A DNA stretch of 64,000 nucleotides from Trichomonas vaginalis G3 (GCF_026262505.1 NC_067204.1:14960522-15024521), one strand, 5' to 3'. Positions 51,891 to 61,850 are shown, numbered from the stretch's first letter. A program made the numbers and translations. Notes: generated by a model not told the origin, from the sequence alone.

Positions 51891-52900
51891 AGAATTGTTG
51901 GCTATGATGTACTGATTCATGATCAGTACATCATAGCCAACAATCCCTTATACAAAATTCAAAAACTTGGGTGCAATCAGTTCTGATTGCACCCAAGTTT
52001 TTGAACTTTCTTGAGGGAATTAAAGGGTGAGAGATTTATAGTCTATCTATATATCTCCCACCCTCTAATTCCCTCCCTGACAGCGGGAAACTTTGTCTGA
52101 ATGTTAAACTATTCAGACAAAGTTTCCCACTGTTTGCGAAGGAATTGTTGGCTATGATGTACTGATTCATGATCAGTACATCATAGCCAACAATTCCTTA
52201 TATAAAGTTCAAAAACTTGGGTGCAATCAGTTCTGATTGCACCCAAGTTTTTGAACTTTCTTGAGGAATGGAAGAGTAAGAGGTATACATTATGAATATA
52301 TACCTCTTACCCTTCCATTCCCTCTCTGACAGCGGAAAACTTTGTCTGAATGTTAAACTATTCAGACAAAGTTTCCCGCTGTCAGCGAAAGAATTGTTCC
52401 ATCTGGTGCATAGAGTGTGAATCTATGCACCAAATGGAGCAAGTCCCTCGCGAAATTGCCAAAACTTGCGTCGCATTTCAAAGATTGCGACCCAAATTTT
52501 GGCGATTTCTAGTAGAGATGGAGTATTTTGAGTCACTGACCTATATGCAGTGGCTCAAAGGGCTCCATCTCTACTTTGAAGCAAGGAAACTTTCCTCGAA
52601 ATTTTGATAATTTGAAGAAAGTTTTCAAGCAATTAACAAAGGATTACTCGCTATGAGGTAAAAATTCTAGATTTTCACCTCATAGCGAGAGCTTCCCTTT
52701 CATTGCTTGAAAACTTTCCCCAGCTTCAAAATTGGGGAAAGGGCTGTAAAGTCGACTCCGATACCAGCAGGTACCAGAGTATTTAAAAGAGAAGCCCTCG
52801 TACGAGTTTCTATGAAGACCTTCTCATTCAAGAAGATCTTAATAGAAAATCGTACGAGGGCATTGGAAACTCGCGTCTGGTACATGTTGGTACCAGAGTG
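51891..52900. repeat. Hairpin array 1: about a dozen back-to-back long hairpins
   Basis: Consecutive, unrelated palindromes lie with few bases between them. Unit A is 51894-51944 (23-bp perfect stem ATTGTTGGCTATGATGTA..., loop TCATG). Unit B is 51958-52005 (23-bp stem TTCAAAAACTTGGGTGCA..., 2-nt loop). Unit C is 52013-52075 (29 bp, about 3 mismatches). Unit D is 52081-52132 (22 bp, 1 mismatch). A-D then repeat at 52139-52384, followed by further hairpins to about 52860, one of them nested (GAAAGTTTTCAAGCAAT enclosing CTCGCTATGAGGT). It lies upstream of the second MULE transposase. Confidence 0.9.
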
Positions 52901-53048
52901 TTTGAGATTTGAAGACTTTTTCGGTAATTCTTATTGTTTCCCGACGCACTGCACCGATAATCTTAAAAGCGATATATTATCATCTTGAAAAATCGATTAC
53001 ATATAATTAGCTCGCGTTTTATTTCTGGGAAATATGAAATTCTGGTAT

Positions 53049-53145
53049 TTAGGGATTTAAAAACGGTTTCGCCAAATGGTGAATTACTGAAAATTCGCTA
53101 ACTCAGCCTGATTTTTTCGAATTCGGCGAACTCAAAAAGTGACAT
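53049..53145. mobile_element. Fragment or short MITE beginning TTTAGGGATTTAAA
   Basis: TTTAGGGATTTAAAAACGG is followed by TTCGCCAAATGG and further GGCGAA motifs. It matches, in complement, the right end of the element near 61849. The TAGGGAT start also recalls the ankyrin-gene insertion. The other end was not resolved. Confidence 0.4.
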
Positions 53146-53598
53146 ATTAAATACTTAATCTCGCTATAATCATTCATAATTTTTGCATATGTCAAATAGT
53201 TACAGTATGTTTATAACTTTATTTCGTATAGTCATGATGCTCATGATAACCATTTTGAATTTAAGTGAATAATTGACAAATTATAGGCGTCAATACTTGT
53301 TTTTGGAATCTTATCACATAACCTCAAATATATTAATACAGTAACATACAAATACTGTAATGGTTTTCGTGTTTTTTAGATAATCTCGGTAATATCTATT
53401 ATTTATCTCATAATATTGAATAATTTCTTCTTCTTTTCAATTATATTTTTACACAAGTAAATTATATTATTAGTGTTCCATATTAAGTTCTGTCAAAATG
53501 TAAGCTATTCAATTCTATCGTCGGGGAAAGTATCACAAATCTATCAATTTTTTTGTAAAAGTATACAAAAACATATGGTGTTCAATTAGTTTATAATA

Positions 53599-54867
53599 CC
53601 CAGATTTTCCTTACTTTTACCACTCCCCATGTAATTTCTGGGGAAAACGATAATTCATTTTTTTATGGATGAATAGATCGTTTTCCTAGAAAGGACCTCA
53701 TATCTCTGGCTAAAAAGAGTGTCAGATCCTAAATAGATTATTGATCTAGTGTACAAATCCAATAAAAAGCCTATTTTTTTGGCTTTTTTGGTGCTCATTT
53801 TTTCGAAGATCTACATGAATATGGGGGAACCATCGGATTTTTTTGGTTAACCCACATCTTCATGTAGTCTGGACTATCTTTCCTCGAAGGACCTCTTTAC
53901 GGGTGTAAAAACTCATAAAGTTCTCAAAAGATTCATTCTCGATCTCCATGCTGAAAGAATTTACAATAAAAAAGAGATCTACGCATCAAACTACAGCCAT
54001 AAATGAACTGAACCCCTAAAGCTCAGCTCTTAGTTTATCAAAAACGTCGAAATCCTTCTCATTGCAATCAAATTTTCTCAATAACTCATAAGAAAAATCG
54101 AATTTTGATTAAGCCGATGTTATAGGTATCACAAATACTACAAACTTGAGCAATATCGAAATTGCCAGCAAAAGTTTGAAATTGCATTGCTCATATTTGT
54201 TTTGTAAACTAAAAATCTGCTTATATTATTCATTAATTTTTTATATATTATTCATATACTTTAATAAAAACAATACTATTTCACCTTAAAAATGAATTTC
54301 ATAAGTCAATATTATTTTTTTGAAAATGTATCAATTTTCGATTAAAACAACATGAGAATAAAATTTACGCAAAATTATTTTAAAAAATGGTTTTAAAAAT
54401 TTACAATAGATGAAGAATAAGATTGCAAGAAGTTTTGAAGTTTAATTTTAAGAAAAAAAATTCGGATATTATTCATGGATCTAAGTAATCTGATATTTGA
54501 GTATCGGCACTATGCATAAAACATATATTTATAGTTTTTTTGGATTTTTATGATTTTAAATATATTCAAATTTGGCAATCCAATAGATTTTTAAAAAATA
54601 GGTAAATAAAAATAGATTACATATGCAGCAGATTTAGAACATGAAACAAATCTTATAGTGACCCAAAAAAAATTCATGATCCAAAAAAGAAAAAAATTGG
54701 CTAAATGAGAATCAAATCTTGGCATAATGAATCATTATGTCGGATGTTTCCACTACACTACACCAGCAGTTCGAAAAATACCCTTGGTGGTTCTATTTAA
54801 TAGCTACTCCCAACGATAGGCGGTGTCCCCAGCTTTAGAGGGGTGGTAAAAGTAAGGAAAATCTGGG
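53599..54867. mobile_element. Mariner-like element (1269 bp), no intact transposase
   Basis: Perfect 25-bp inverted ends begin CCCAGATTTTCCTTACTT, and TA flanks each end (53597-53598 and 54868-54869). Length and TA target fit the Tvmar mariner family of T. vaginalis. No frame of 60 codons or more lies inside, so it is decayed or non-autonomous. The left part has hairpins (GGAAAACGAT...ATCGTTTTCC at about 53641-53690; CTACATGAA...TTCATGTAG at about 53812-53870). Confidence 0.75.
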
Positions 54868-54951
54868 TAATATAAATATTAAGATTATCCAAAATAAGAA
54901 AAACTAGGTTTAGAGAACACTTTTGAGATGATAATCAAAATATTTTGATTG

Positions 54952-56447
54952 GAGTGCGGGACAAATTTGCCAAGTGTCACTTTTCAATAACCTTAAATTA
55001 CGCTTTTCTTATTTTTTAAAAATAACCTTAAATTATATTTGAAGAAATTATGTCTATGATATATGTTTTATGCTAGAATCTTGGAGTTTTCATGCACTAC
55101 ACAAGAGCTCCAAGGTTCCAAGAGTGAATGCTCAATAGCAATTATAGAGATGTACCTTTTCAAAATGACTTTTACTGATTAAATTTAATCAATAGAAGAC
55201 ATTTTGAAAAGGTACCTCTACAATTAGATATACAAGAGATTCAAAGCTTCATTTCAGATAGATTTTCTCGTAAACGAAAAAGGGGATTTGACTCTGTCAA
55301 ATCCCCACTCACAAAAAGTGGACTTTACATGTCAAATTTTAAATGCATGTAAGGTCCACTTTTATGAGTTTTAGGAAGGAATTGGAGGGTAAGAGATATA
55401 CCATATGAATGTATATCTCTTACCATCCAATTCCTTCTAGAAAGTGTCCAAACTTTGGGTTAATTGCAAACTATTAACCCAAAGTTTGGACACTTTCAAG
55501 TGGAGATGGAAGGCTTTGGGGTATATATTAATACAATATACCTCAAAGCCTTCCATCTCCACTACAAATGGGAGAAACTTTGTCCGAATAGTTTAACATT
55601 CGGACAAAGTTTCTCCCATATTTCAATGTAATTGCTACCTGTGAGGTACTGATTTGAAGTCAGTGCTTCACAGGTAGCAATATTCACAAAATTTAAAAAC
55701 ATTTTATCAGTTCGTTAGATAACCAGAGCCTCCTAGGTACTGAACCAGAATCAGTGCCTAGGGACTCTAGTTATCTATATGAATCTGAGAAACTTTGAGG
55801 AAATTGTTCGACATTTCCTCAAAGTTTCTCAGTAATTTAGTGAGGAATGTTCGTTATCGTGTAAATATTTATAATATATACATGATAACAAACATTCCCC
55901 GCTAAAAGATGTAAAATCTTATAAGAAATAATTCCAAAAGAATAACAAATTTTATATGAAACTGAACCTTATGATGTAGTGATTCAAGATCACCGCTTCA
56001 TAAGATTCAGTTTCAATCTCAAGTATCTCAAAAGTAAGGCTCTATTTTTTGCCATGTAAAGTGTCACTTTTTTGTCAAAACTGTTTTTATCGTTTTCGTT
56101 TACAACAATTTGAAACTTTGAAACTCTTGGTAGATTTTGAGTGAATGCTGACAATCATCTTTGAGAAGGTTTTCTTTAAGAAAACCTTCTCAAAGAGGTT
56201 TCTCAGGAGCCCTGAGGCTCCCTTTCGTAATGATTGGGAGCCTTGGGGCTCCTGAGACGAAGAATGGCTTCGCCGAATCTTTGATCAGCAGAGGCCAAAT
56301 GAAAAGGCCTCTGCTGATGGATTCTCAGGAGCCCCGAGGCTCCCTTTCGTAATGATTGGGAGCCTTGGGGCTTCTGCAGCAGAGTATCGCTCCGCTCCAT
56401 TAATTTTCTTTTAAAAAAGTGCCGTGTGGCAAATTTGTCCTGTTCCC
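54952..56447. mobile_element. MULE-type hairpin element with inserted hairpin cassette (1496 bp)
   Basis: The ends GAGTGCGGGACAAATTTG and CAAATTTGTCCTGTTCCC are flanked by an exact 9-bp duplication TTTTGATTG (54943-54951 and 56448-56456). In inverted orientation, its outer parts match the element at 22772-23424 at both ends. The difference is an 843-bp block (55266-56108) present only here. TCACTTTT faces inward in the left end. No coding capacity. It sits inside the integrase transposon, so it is younger. Confidence 0.9.
55266..56108. repeat. Hairpin array 2: inserted cassette of about eleven hairpins
   Basis: Bounded by GTAAACGAAAA (55270) and TTTTCGTTTAC (ending near 56103), with TTT directly repeated at both junctions when compared with the shorter sister element. 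Inside are successive stems on GGGGATTTGAC, GTGGACTTTACATG, AAGGAATTGGAGGGTAAGAG, GAAAGTGTCCAAACTTTGGG, AGTGGAGATGGAAGGCTTTG, TGGGAGAAACTTTGTCCGAA, ATTGCTACCTGTGAGG, GATAACCAGAG, GAGAAACTTTGAGGAAAT, GGAATGTTCGTTATC and AAACTGAACCTTATGA. Each is followed closely by its complement. Confidence 0.9.
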
Positions 56448-56544
56448 TTTTGATTGAAAAATAATATATTATTTATCAGATATAGAATGGATTTTTTCAA
56501 ATTTAAAAATTCTGAAAAATAAACAGTTTTGTAAAGTAAAAAAA

Positions 56545-57525
56545 ATGAACGAAAACTCGAGACTTCGTATTCCAAATGAATGGGTAAGATATATGTATGA
56601 AAAACTTGAAAGTGGTGAGTTAACTTACGCAACAGTTTTGAAAAAAGTTCCATATTCTTATCAAAATGTTACAATTTTCAAACAAATTTCAAGAAATACT
56701 CTCAAAAAATCATTCAAAGAAATCGGTGGTACACCAAAAATTAAAAGTGGTCCTCCACAAGAGGAATTAACTCCAGAATTAATTTTGAAGGTTCAGAATT
56801 CTTATGAAAATTACAAATGTGGGGTTCAAAAATTGTATTGGACTCTCAATATGAATCCAAAACAATTTCAAATCAGTTACAATGCAGTTATTAAGGCAGC
56901 AAAATTTCTGGGAATTTACAAAGAAAAAGATAAAAGTAATCCAAAAGCATATTATGTGGATTATGAAGCAATTCTTCCAAATACAATCTGGCATGTGGAT
57001 ATTCATTTTCTGAAAGAACCAGAAACTGTACCGGTTTATGGAATAATTGATGACAAAAGTCGTTATTTGTTAGCATTGAAATTGCTTCGTAACAAAAGTT
57101 CAACAGAAACTTCAAAAGTGGCAATTGCAACAGTTCAAAAATATGGAGCACCTTTCTGTTTCTGGTCAGATAACGGTAAAGAAAATGAGGGAGAGTTCAC
57201 AAAATTTTTGAGTACTTATGACATTCAAATCAGAAAATCAGCTCCATACATGCCACGTCAAAATGGCAAAATTGAACGCCTCTGGCCATCACTGGACAAA
57301 AATGCTCCAAAGTCTTCAGAATTTGAGAGCATCAATCAGGAATTGGAAGAATTCAGGCAAAAATACAATGACATGCCACATGGCGCTCATCCAAAAATTG
57401 GAGTTCAACCATACACTCCAAGAGAGGTTTACAACAAATTTAAGAAATGGACCAAGGATGATAAACCGCTCTGGGAAAAATGTGTTAATAAGCAGTGGGA
57501 AGTTGAAGAGATTCCAAACTATTGA
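56545..57525 (+). CDS. rve-type DDE integrase/transposase (326 aa)
   Basis: An intact frame with the retroviral-integrase-like core. TIWHVDIHFL carries the first Asp, CFWSDNGKENEGEF the second, and PYMPRQNGKIERLW the Glu. The spacing between the last two (about 35 residues) is right for the fold. The N-terminal 130 residues are helical with a helix-turn-helix-like part (ISYNAVIKAAKFLGIYKEK). No chromodomain is present. It likely mobilises the transposon bounded by repeats at 53487 and 58729. The IS481/IS3-like eukaryotic group is favoured over Maverick because no capsid-type gene lies nearby. Confidence 0.85.
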   Translation: MNENSRLRIPNEWVRYMYEKLESGELTYATVLKKVPYSYQNVTIFKQISRNTLKKSFKEIGGTPKIKSGPPQEELTPELILKVQNSYENYKCGVQKLYWTLNMNPKQFQISYNAVIKAAKFLGIYKEKDKSNPKAYYVDYEAILPNTIWHVDIHFLKEPETVPVYGIIDDKSRYLLALKLLRNKSSTETSKVAIATVQKYGAPFCFWSDNGKENEGEFTKFLSTYDIQIRKSAPYMPRQNGKIERLWPSLDKNAPKSSEFESINQELEEFRQKYNDMPHGAHPKIGVQPYTPREVYNKFKKWTKDDKPLWEKCVNKQWEVEEIPNY

Positions 57526-57888
57526 AATATTCTATATTTTTTCAAAAATTCTCATTCAAATTTGAATTTGGTTTTCAAAATTATGAATAAACATTATTTT
57601 TATTAAACTTGATTTTTAGCTCTAAAGAATCAAAGGAATTTAGCGAGAAAGAATATGCAGCTCACATAGGGGTAGATAAAGATATATCTCGAAAAAAATT
57701 GAATTTATTGTAAAGAATGAAGAAGTTCATTTTAAGATTGAGTTGATTTTCAACCAAAACGAGAGAGCATGCAGGCAAATGAAATTCGAAAAGTGAAAGG
57801 AATGACATATGCAAAAGAAAAGATTCAAATAACGCAAGCGAAATATAGATCAGTTAAAATCAGAATAAAATTTCGATCTTTTCTACAG

Positions 57889-58332
57889 GGAACTAAAGGC
57901 TATGAGGCACTAATATATAATCAGTGCCTCATAGCCTTTAGTTTGTTATTAAAACGAGAAAACTTGTTCGAAATGATAAAAATTGCGAACAAGTTTTCTC
58001 ACTTCAGCGAGGGAATTGTTCCTTATGATGCATACATTATAAATATATACATCATAAGGAACAATTCCCTCTAGATAGCTGGGAAACTTTCTCTAAATAA
58101 CTTATCATTTGGAGAAAGTTTCCCAGCTATCTACTGGGAACTAAAGGCTATGAGGCACTAATATATAATCAGTGCCTCATAGCCTTTAGTTTGTTATTAA
58201 AAACGAGAAAACTTGTTCGAAATGATAAACAATTGCGAACAAGTTTTCTCACTTCAGCGAGGGAATTGTTCCTTATGATGCATACATTATAAATATATAC
58301 ATCATAAGGAACAATTCCCTCTAGATAGCTAG
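57889..58332. repeat. Hairpin array 3: four hairpins, repeated
   Basis: Unit P is 57891-57943 (21-bp stem AACTAAAGGCTATGAGGC..., 11-nt loop). Unit Q is 57956-58000 (GAGAAAACTTGTTCG). Unit R is 58009-58071 (GAGGGAATTGTTCCTTAT). Unit S is 58077-58128 (AGCTGGGAAACTTTCTC). P, Q, R and the start of S then recur to 58332 nearly unchanged. It lies between the integrase stop and the right terminal repeat of the element. Confidence 0.9.
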
Positions 58333-59126
58333 GAAACCCTAAATTAACTATTACTCTTTGAGATATTTTTTATTGAGGTTAATACGTTTTTCTAAATAAT
58401 TAAAATGTAAAATTTTGATTGTGAACTCATCTCTAATATTTTGGCTCTTTAATATATTTGAATCATGATCTTTGAGAAGAGTTCTCAAAAGTATTCACAA
58501 AAGCTATTTTTCCTTGAAATTTAAAAATCCTGTTTATCATATATTACCGAATTCAATTCCCTACATATTTCAAAATATTCTATGAACATTTCAATTTTTG
58601 AAAAAAACATATTTTTTCCAAATATATTTATTATCATATTTCTAATAATATTTCCTAAAGTGTCACTTTTTACTTCCTCGACGATTATTTCCCTCTCAAA
58701 AAATTCAATAGCTTACATTTTGACAGAACATAAAATGTAACAGTAAAAAAATATTACAGTACAATATATACTGAGTAAGATTTTTAAAATTTTTATTTTC
58801 TGTATCTCTCAAAATTTATTTTGGTTATTTTTGAGACTTATAGTGTTCTTGTACAATGTCTATCATTTTAGTGACAATTTACCTGCTTTTTAATTCATTT
58901 TCTTTTGATTTTTATCTTGAAGGAATTTTGTTGAACTTCTTTTTGTTGAAAATGATTGTAATAGAAAAGACTTTTGTTAGTTATTTATATTTTTATTAAG
59001 AAATATTGAATTTTAATACTTTTTTTTTAATTATTGACGTGTATTCTGCATCAAAGTTCATAGCTATTCGCATATTGTATGATATCTTTGACTAATGAGA
59101 GATAGACATTACAAATGGCTCAACAC
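58333..59126. other. AT-rich spacer, no gene
   Basis: It holds the right terminal repeat of the integrase transposon (58702-58729). A TCACTTTTTA motif at about 58663 lies just inside that end. Confidence 0.5.
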
Positions 59127-59944
59127 TGTAATGCATGAAAATTCGGTTCAATTCATTTTTGACACTTTACATATCGGATATATTATCTAAGAATTATATT
59201 ATAAAATAATAATTTTGTGTTTTATATGTTTATTTGTATAAATTGATTCAAAAAAATGGAAAGACAAGAAGTGGATCTGCCAAATGAAAATCAGTTTTTG
59301 AACTTTGTATAAGGAATTGTTGGCTATGATGTACTGATCATGAATCAGTACATCATAGCCAACAATTCCTTCCCAAACAGCGGGAAACTTTGTCTGAATA
59401 GTTTAACATTCAGACAAAGTTTCCCGCTGTCAGAGAGGGGATGGAAGGGTAAGAGGTATATATTCATAATGTATACCTCTTACTCTTCCATTCCCTCAAG
59501 AAAGTTCAAAAACTTGGGTGCAATCAGAACTGATTGCACCCAAGTTTTTGAACTTTGTATAAGGAATTGTTGGCTATGATGTACTGATCATGAATCAGTA
59601 CATCATAGCCAACAATTCCTTCGCAAACAGCGGGAAACTTTGTCTGATTCCACACTAATTTTATTAATTTATCTAAACTTTTATCCTCGTCTACAATTTA
59701 ATCATCAATAATTATCTCTTGTTCTATTTCACTATTATATATATATATATTTATATGATTTGATTTAAAAAAAATAAATTAATTAATAAATCATTTACTC
59801 AAATATATCAAAAGTTTTATTTTTATATATAAAGATAACTGCTTTTAAAAAAATACCCTATATATTTTGCCATGTAAACTATTTTTGTCATGTAAACTTA
59901 TCACCTTCTGTCAGAAGTGAAGTGAACCGAATTTTCATGCACAA
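59127..59944. mobile_element. Hairpin-bearing element with unusually long flanking duplication
   Basis: The inverted ends share GCATGAAAATTCGGTTCA (59133 onward and the complement near 59919-59939). The flanks ACAAATGGCTCAACAC (16 bp) are identical directly before 59127 and again at 59947-59962. A 16-bp duplication is longer than that of common cut-and-paste families. It contains hairpin array 4 and an AT-rich tail. No coding capacity. Confidence 0.6.
59293..59650. repeat. Hairpin array 4: same units as array 1, inverted order
   Basis: The order is partial B, A, D, C, B, A, partial D. These are the same palindromes as at 51891-52390 but in reverse-complement order, with nearly unchanged sequence (AAGGAATTGTTGGCTATG, CAGCGGGAAACTTTGTCT, AAGTTCAAAAACTTGGGT). 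This links two elements 7 kb apart through one shared hairpin cassette. Confidence 0.9.
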
Positions 59945-60104
59945 CAACAAATGGCTCAACACAATATGTGATTTGGTAATCTTAAACGTCTATTTTTTTG
60001 AGAACATCAATCATTCCTCAGAATTTCAATTGGCTTAAAGTGGCAAATCAGCCGTACGCTGGAGAAAACATCTTATAACAGAAAAATTGGCAGGGTCTAC
60101 CCCT

Positions 60105-60186
60105 AACTTAGCATAGTGGAATCTCATCCTGTCTGAGATACCAAAGGTCGTAAGTTCGATTCACGAATAATCATATTCGTTTTTTT
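60105..60186 (+). ncRNA. Possible tRNA-like Pol III transcript
   Basis: An A-box-like TTAGCATAGTGG, an anticodon-arm-like ATCTCA/TGAGAT hairpin, a B-box-like AGTTCGATTCA, then the hairpin ACGAATA-ATCA-TATTCGT directly followed by a T run. Acceptor and T stems do not pair well enough for a normal tRNA. It may be a tRNA pseudogene or a small RNA driven by internal Pol III boxes. Confidence 0.3.
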
Positions 60187-60189
60187 CCT

Positions 60190-61330
60190 TTTTATTTATT
60201 TTGTATTTTATCTAGTATTATATTAGATAATACAAGATTATGATTAATGTATTACGTTAATATAGAGCTATATCTGAAGGACAAAGCACTTATATTGAAA
60301 TATTTAGGCTTTTTAGAAAAAACTTAATATCATTAATCATAAAATTTGCAAATATAACTATGTAATGAGTTTAATGTATTAGTAGATAGCATTATACATG
60401 GAATTATAATATATCAGACAAAAATAAGAGAATTATAAAAAAATATTAAATAAAGAAATAAATTAAGTGCATTTTGATACTATACTAATATTTTCATTTT
60501 GATTTTAATGTTTAATGCTTAGAACACATGCCATATAATATAAATGCAACAAAAATATAACATCTATTCTTTTTAATTATACAAATAAATTATAAAGTTT
60601 ACTTATGTATTTAGTATTTGACTAGATATCGCTTGTATGTTAGAAATCGGAATGAATAATTATTCAGAAAATTTAAAAATCAAATTTTAAATATTTTATA
60701 ATATCCATATTCTAATGACATAGATCATTAAACACATGTTTATATTTTAAACAATAATATCAATGAAAAAGAAAAAAATGATTGCCATCGAATTCTTTCG
60801 AACCCGAGCTACATGCTTATACAGCTGAGCGATAACAATGATTATTTTTCGTTCAATTTTTTAAATATTTAATGACTTTGATAGGCATGCTCTTGTTATT
60901 TCACCTATAATATATGAGAGAATATATTTGCAATAGAATAATAAAGCTATTAGAAAGGTTTTGAGAAAATTTATATTATGGCGGGCTTTTTTTGGAGGGT
61001 GGATTATATCTATTGTTTTTATGATAGGATCATAATGAGTTTCGGATTCATTCCGAATTTCTTTTTTCAATTCAATCTTATAAAAATTCACTTTAAAATC
61101 AATTAATTATTATAGAAATTTACTTTCTGATAAATGTGCTCATATTTTTCTTATAATTAATGTTAGATAAATGAGTTCGAAAAATTCAATATTTTACTTT
61201 GTTTTTTTCAACTCAATTTGCTACTAAAACTCAAAACACAAGCATTAATATATTCTATATGAGAAAGTAAATTAGTACTTCATATAAAGTGATGAAGTGA
61301 AGTAACGTATTTTTGAGACTATAATAATAA
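60190..61330. other. AT-rich spacer, no supported gene
   Basis: The minus-strand 76-codon frame at 60861-61091 has no support. A GGGTTCGAA B-box-like stretch lies on the minus strand near 60.80 kb, with an A-box-like TCGCTCAGC close upstream. The gap between the boxes is too short for a tRNA. Confidence 0.4.
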
Positions 61331-61466
61331 TTCTCAGACATACGATTATTTTTGATTCAAATGCCGTTCGGCATTAAAAGCAAAAATAATCATATACCTG
61401 AGAATTACACTTTTCTGACATTTTTGGGTTGCTTCGCGCCCCTGACAAAACATCGAAAAAGTGTAA
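61331..61466. other. Two adjoining long hairpins
   Basis: Hairpin 1 (61331-61404): TTCTCAG/CTGAGAA, then GATTATTTTTG/CAAAAATAATC, tipped by AATGCC-GTTC-GGCATT. Hairpin 2 (61405-61466): TTACACTTTT against AAAAGTGTAA with an internal GC-rich part. They abut directly, as in the hairpin arrays, but with more internal bulges, as in structured RNAs. Confidence 0.6.
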
Positions 61467-61554
61467 ATTTTTAATCGTGAACAAATATGAACTTTATTGT
61501 CATGATATATATATTCATCAAATATATTTTGCAAATTGATAAGAAAAATGGAAA

Positions 61555-61850
61555 CATAATATTGGGGTTAACGTCTTCGCCAAATTGCGAATTCGCCATT
61601 TTGTAAAGTAAAATTGAGAGGAAAACAATAATATCAAAATAAAAATAATAGACCCTAACTTAAAATCATGAAGATTATCACACAATAAAAATGTTAGACC
61701 CTTTATTAATAAAAACGAGAATTCCACAAAATAAATATAACAGACCCTTTTATATGGTTTCGAAATTGAAAAATGGCGAATTCGCCAAAAAATTAGAAGT
61801 GGCGCAATTCGCCATTTTGCGAACTTTTTTTTAAATCCCTAAATATATAT
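61555..61850. mobile_element. Short MITE-like element with GGCGAA motifs
   Basis: The left part TTGGGGTTAACG...TTCGCCAAATTGCGAATTCG and the right part ...GGCGAATTCGCC...TTAAATCCCTAAA are mutually inverted around AT-rich sequence. The right end matches the fragment at 53049. Exact ends and target duplication were not resolved. Confidence 0.45.

Larger units (their letters stand above)
53487..58729. mobile_element. rve-integrase DNA transposon with two nested insertions (5.2 kb)
   Basis: The terminal inverted repeats are about 28 bp with one mismatch. They start GTTCTGTCAAAATGTAAG (53487-53514), with the complement at 58702-58729. Between them lie a TA-flanked insertion (53599-54867), a MULE-type hairpin element (54952-56447), the integrase gene (56545-57525) and a hairpin array (57889-58332). 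Without the two insertions the element is about 2.5 kb. A clear target duplication was not found. Size and single integrase gene fit IS481EU/IS3EU-type transposons reported from trichomonads; an isolated Maverick integrase is the alternative. Confidence 0.75.

Noticed and set aside
51891-52400. CRISPR-like or integron-like array
   Set aside because: Units are palindromes of differing sequence without a constant direct repeat, and no cas or integron genes are present.
52350-52988. Frames of 85, 61 and 93 codons
   Set aside because: They translate hairpin array 1; the two strands give mirror-like peptides, as expected for palindromes.
49850-53150. Terminal repeats for the second MULE
   Set aside because: GTGAC-type motifs near 49.89 and 53.14 kb lie in the same orientation or fail to match, so the element borders were left open.
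54000-54850. Mariner transposase
   Set aside because: No frame or DDE-type motif could be found in the inner part of the TA-flanked element.
56161-56352. Plus-strand 63-codon frame over the GC hairpins
   Set aside because: It is the antisense reading of the same palindromes and has no independent support.
57769-58074. 101-codon frame after the integrase
   Set aside because: It runs into hairpin array 3, and its second half is palindrome translation.
53481-58740. 5-6-bp target duplication for the integrase transposon
   Set aside because: Bases outside the terminal repeats (ATTAA left, ATAAAA right) do not give a convincing duplication, so none is claimed.
60780-60840. Minus-strand tRNA suggested by a GGGTTCGAA box
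   Set aside because: A- and B-box-like parts are too close and acceptor and T stems do not pair.
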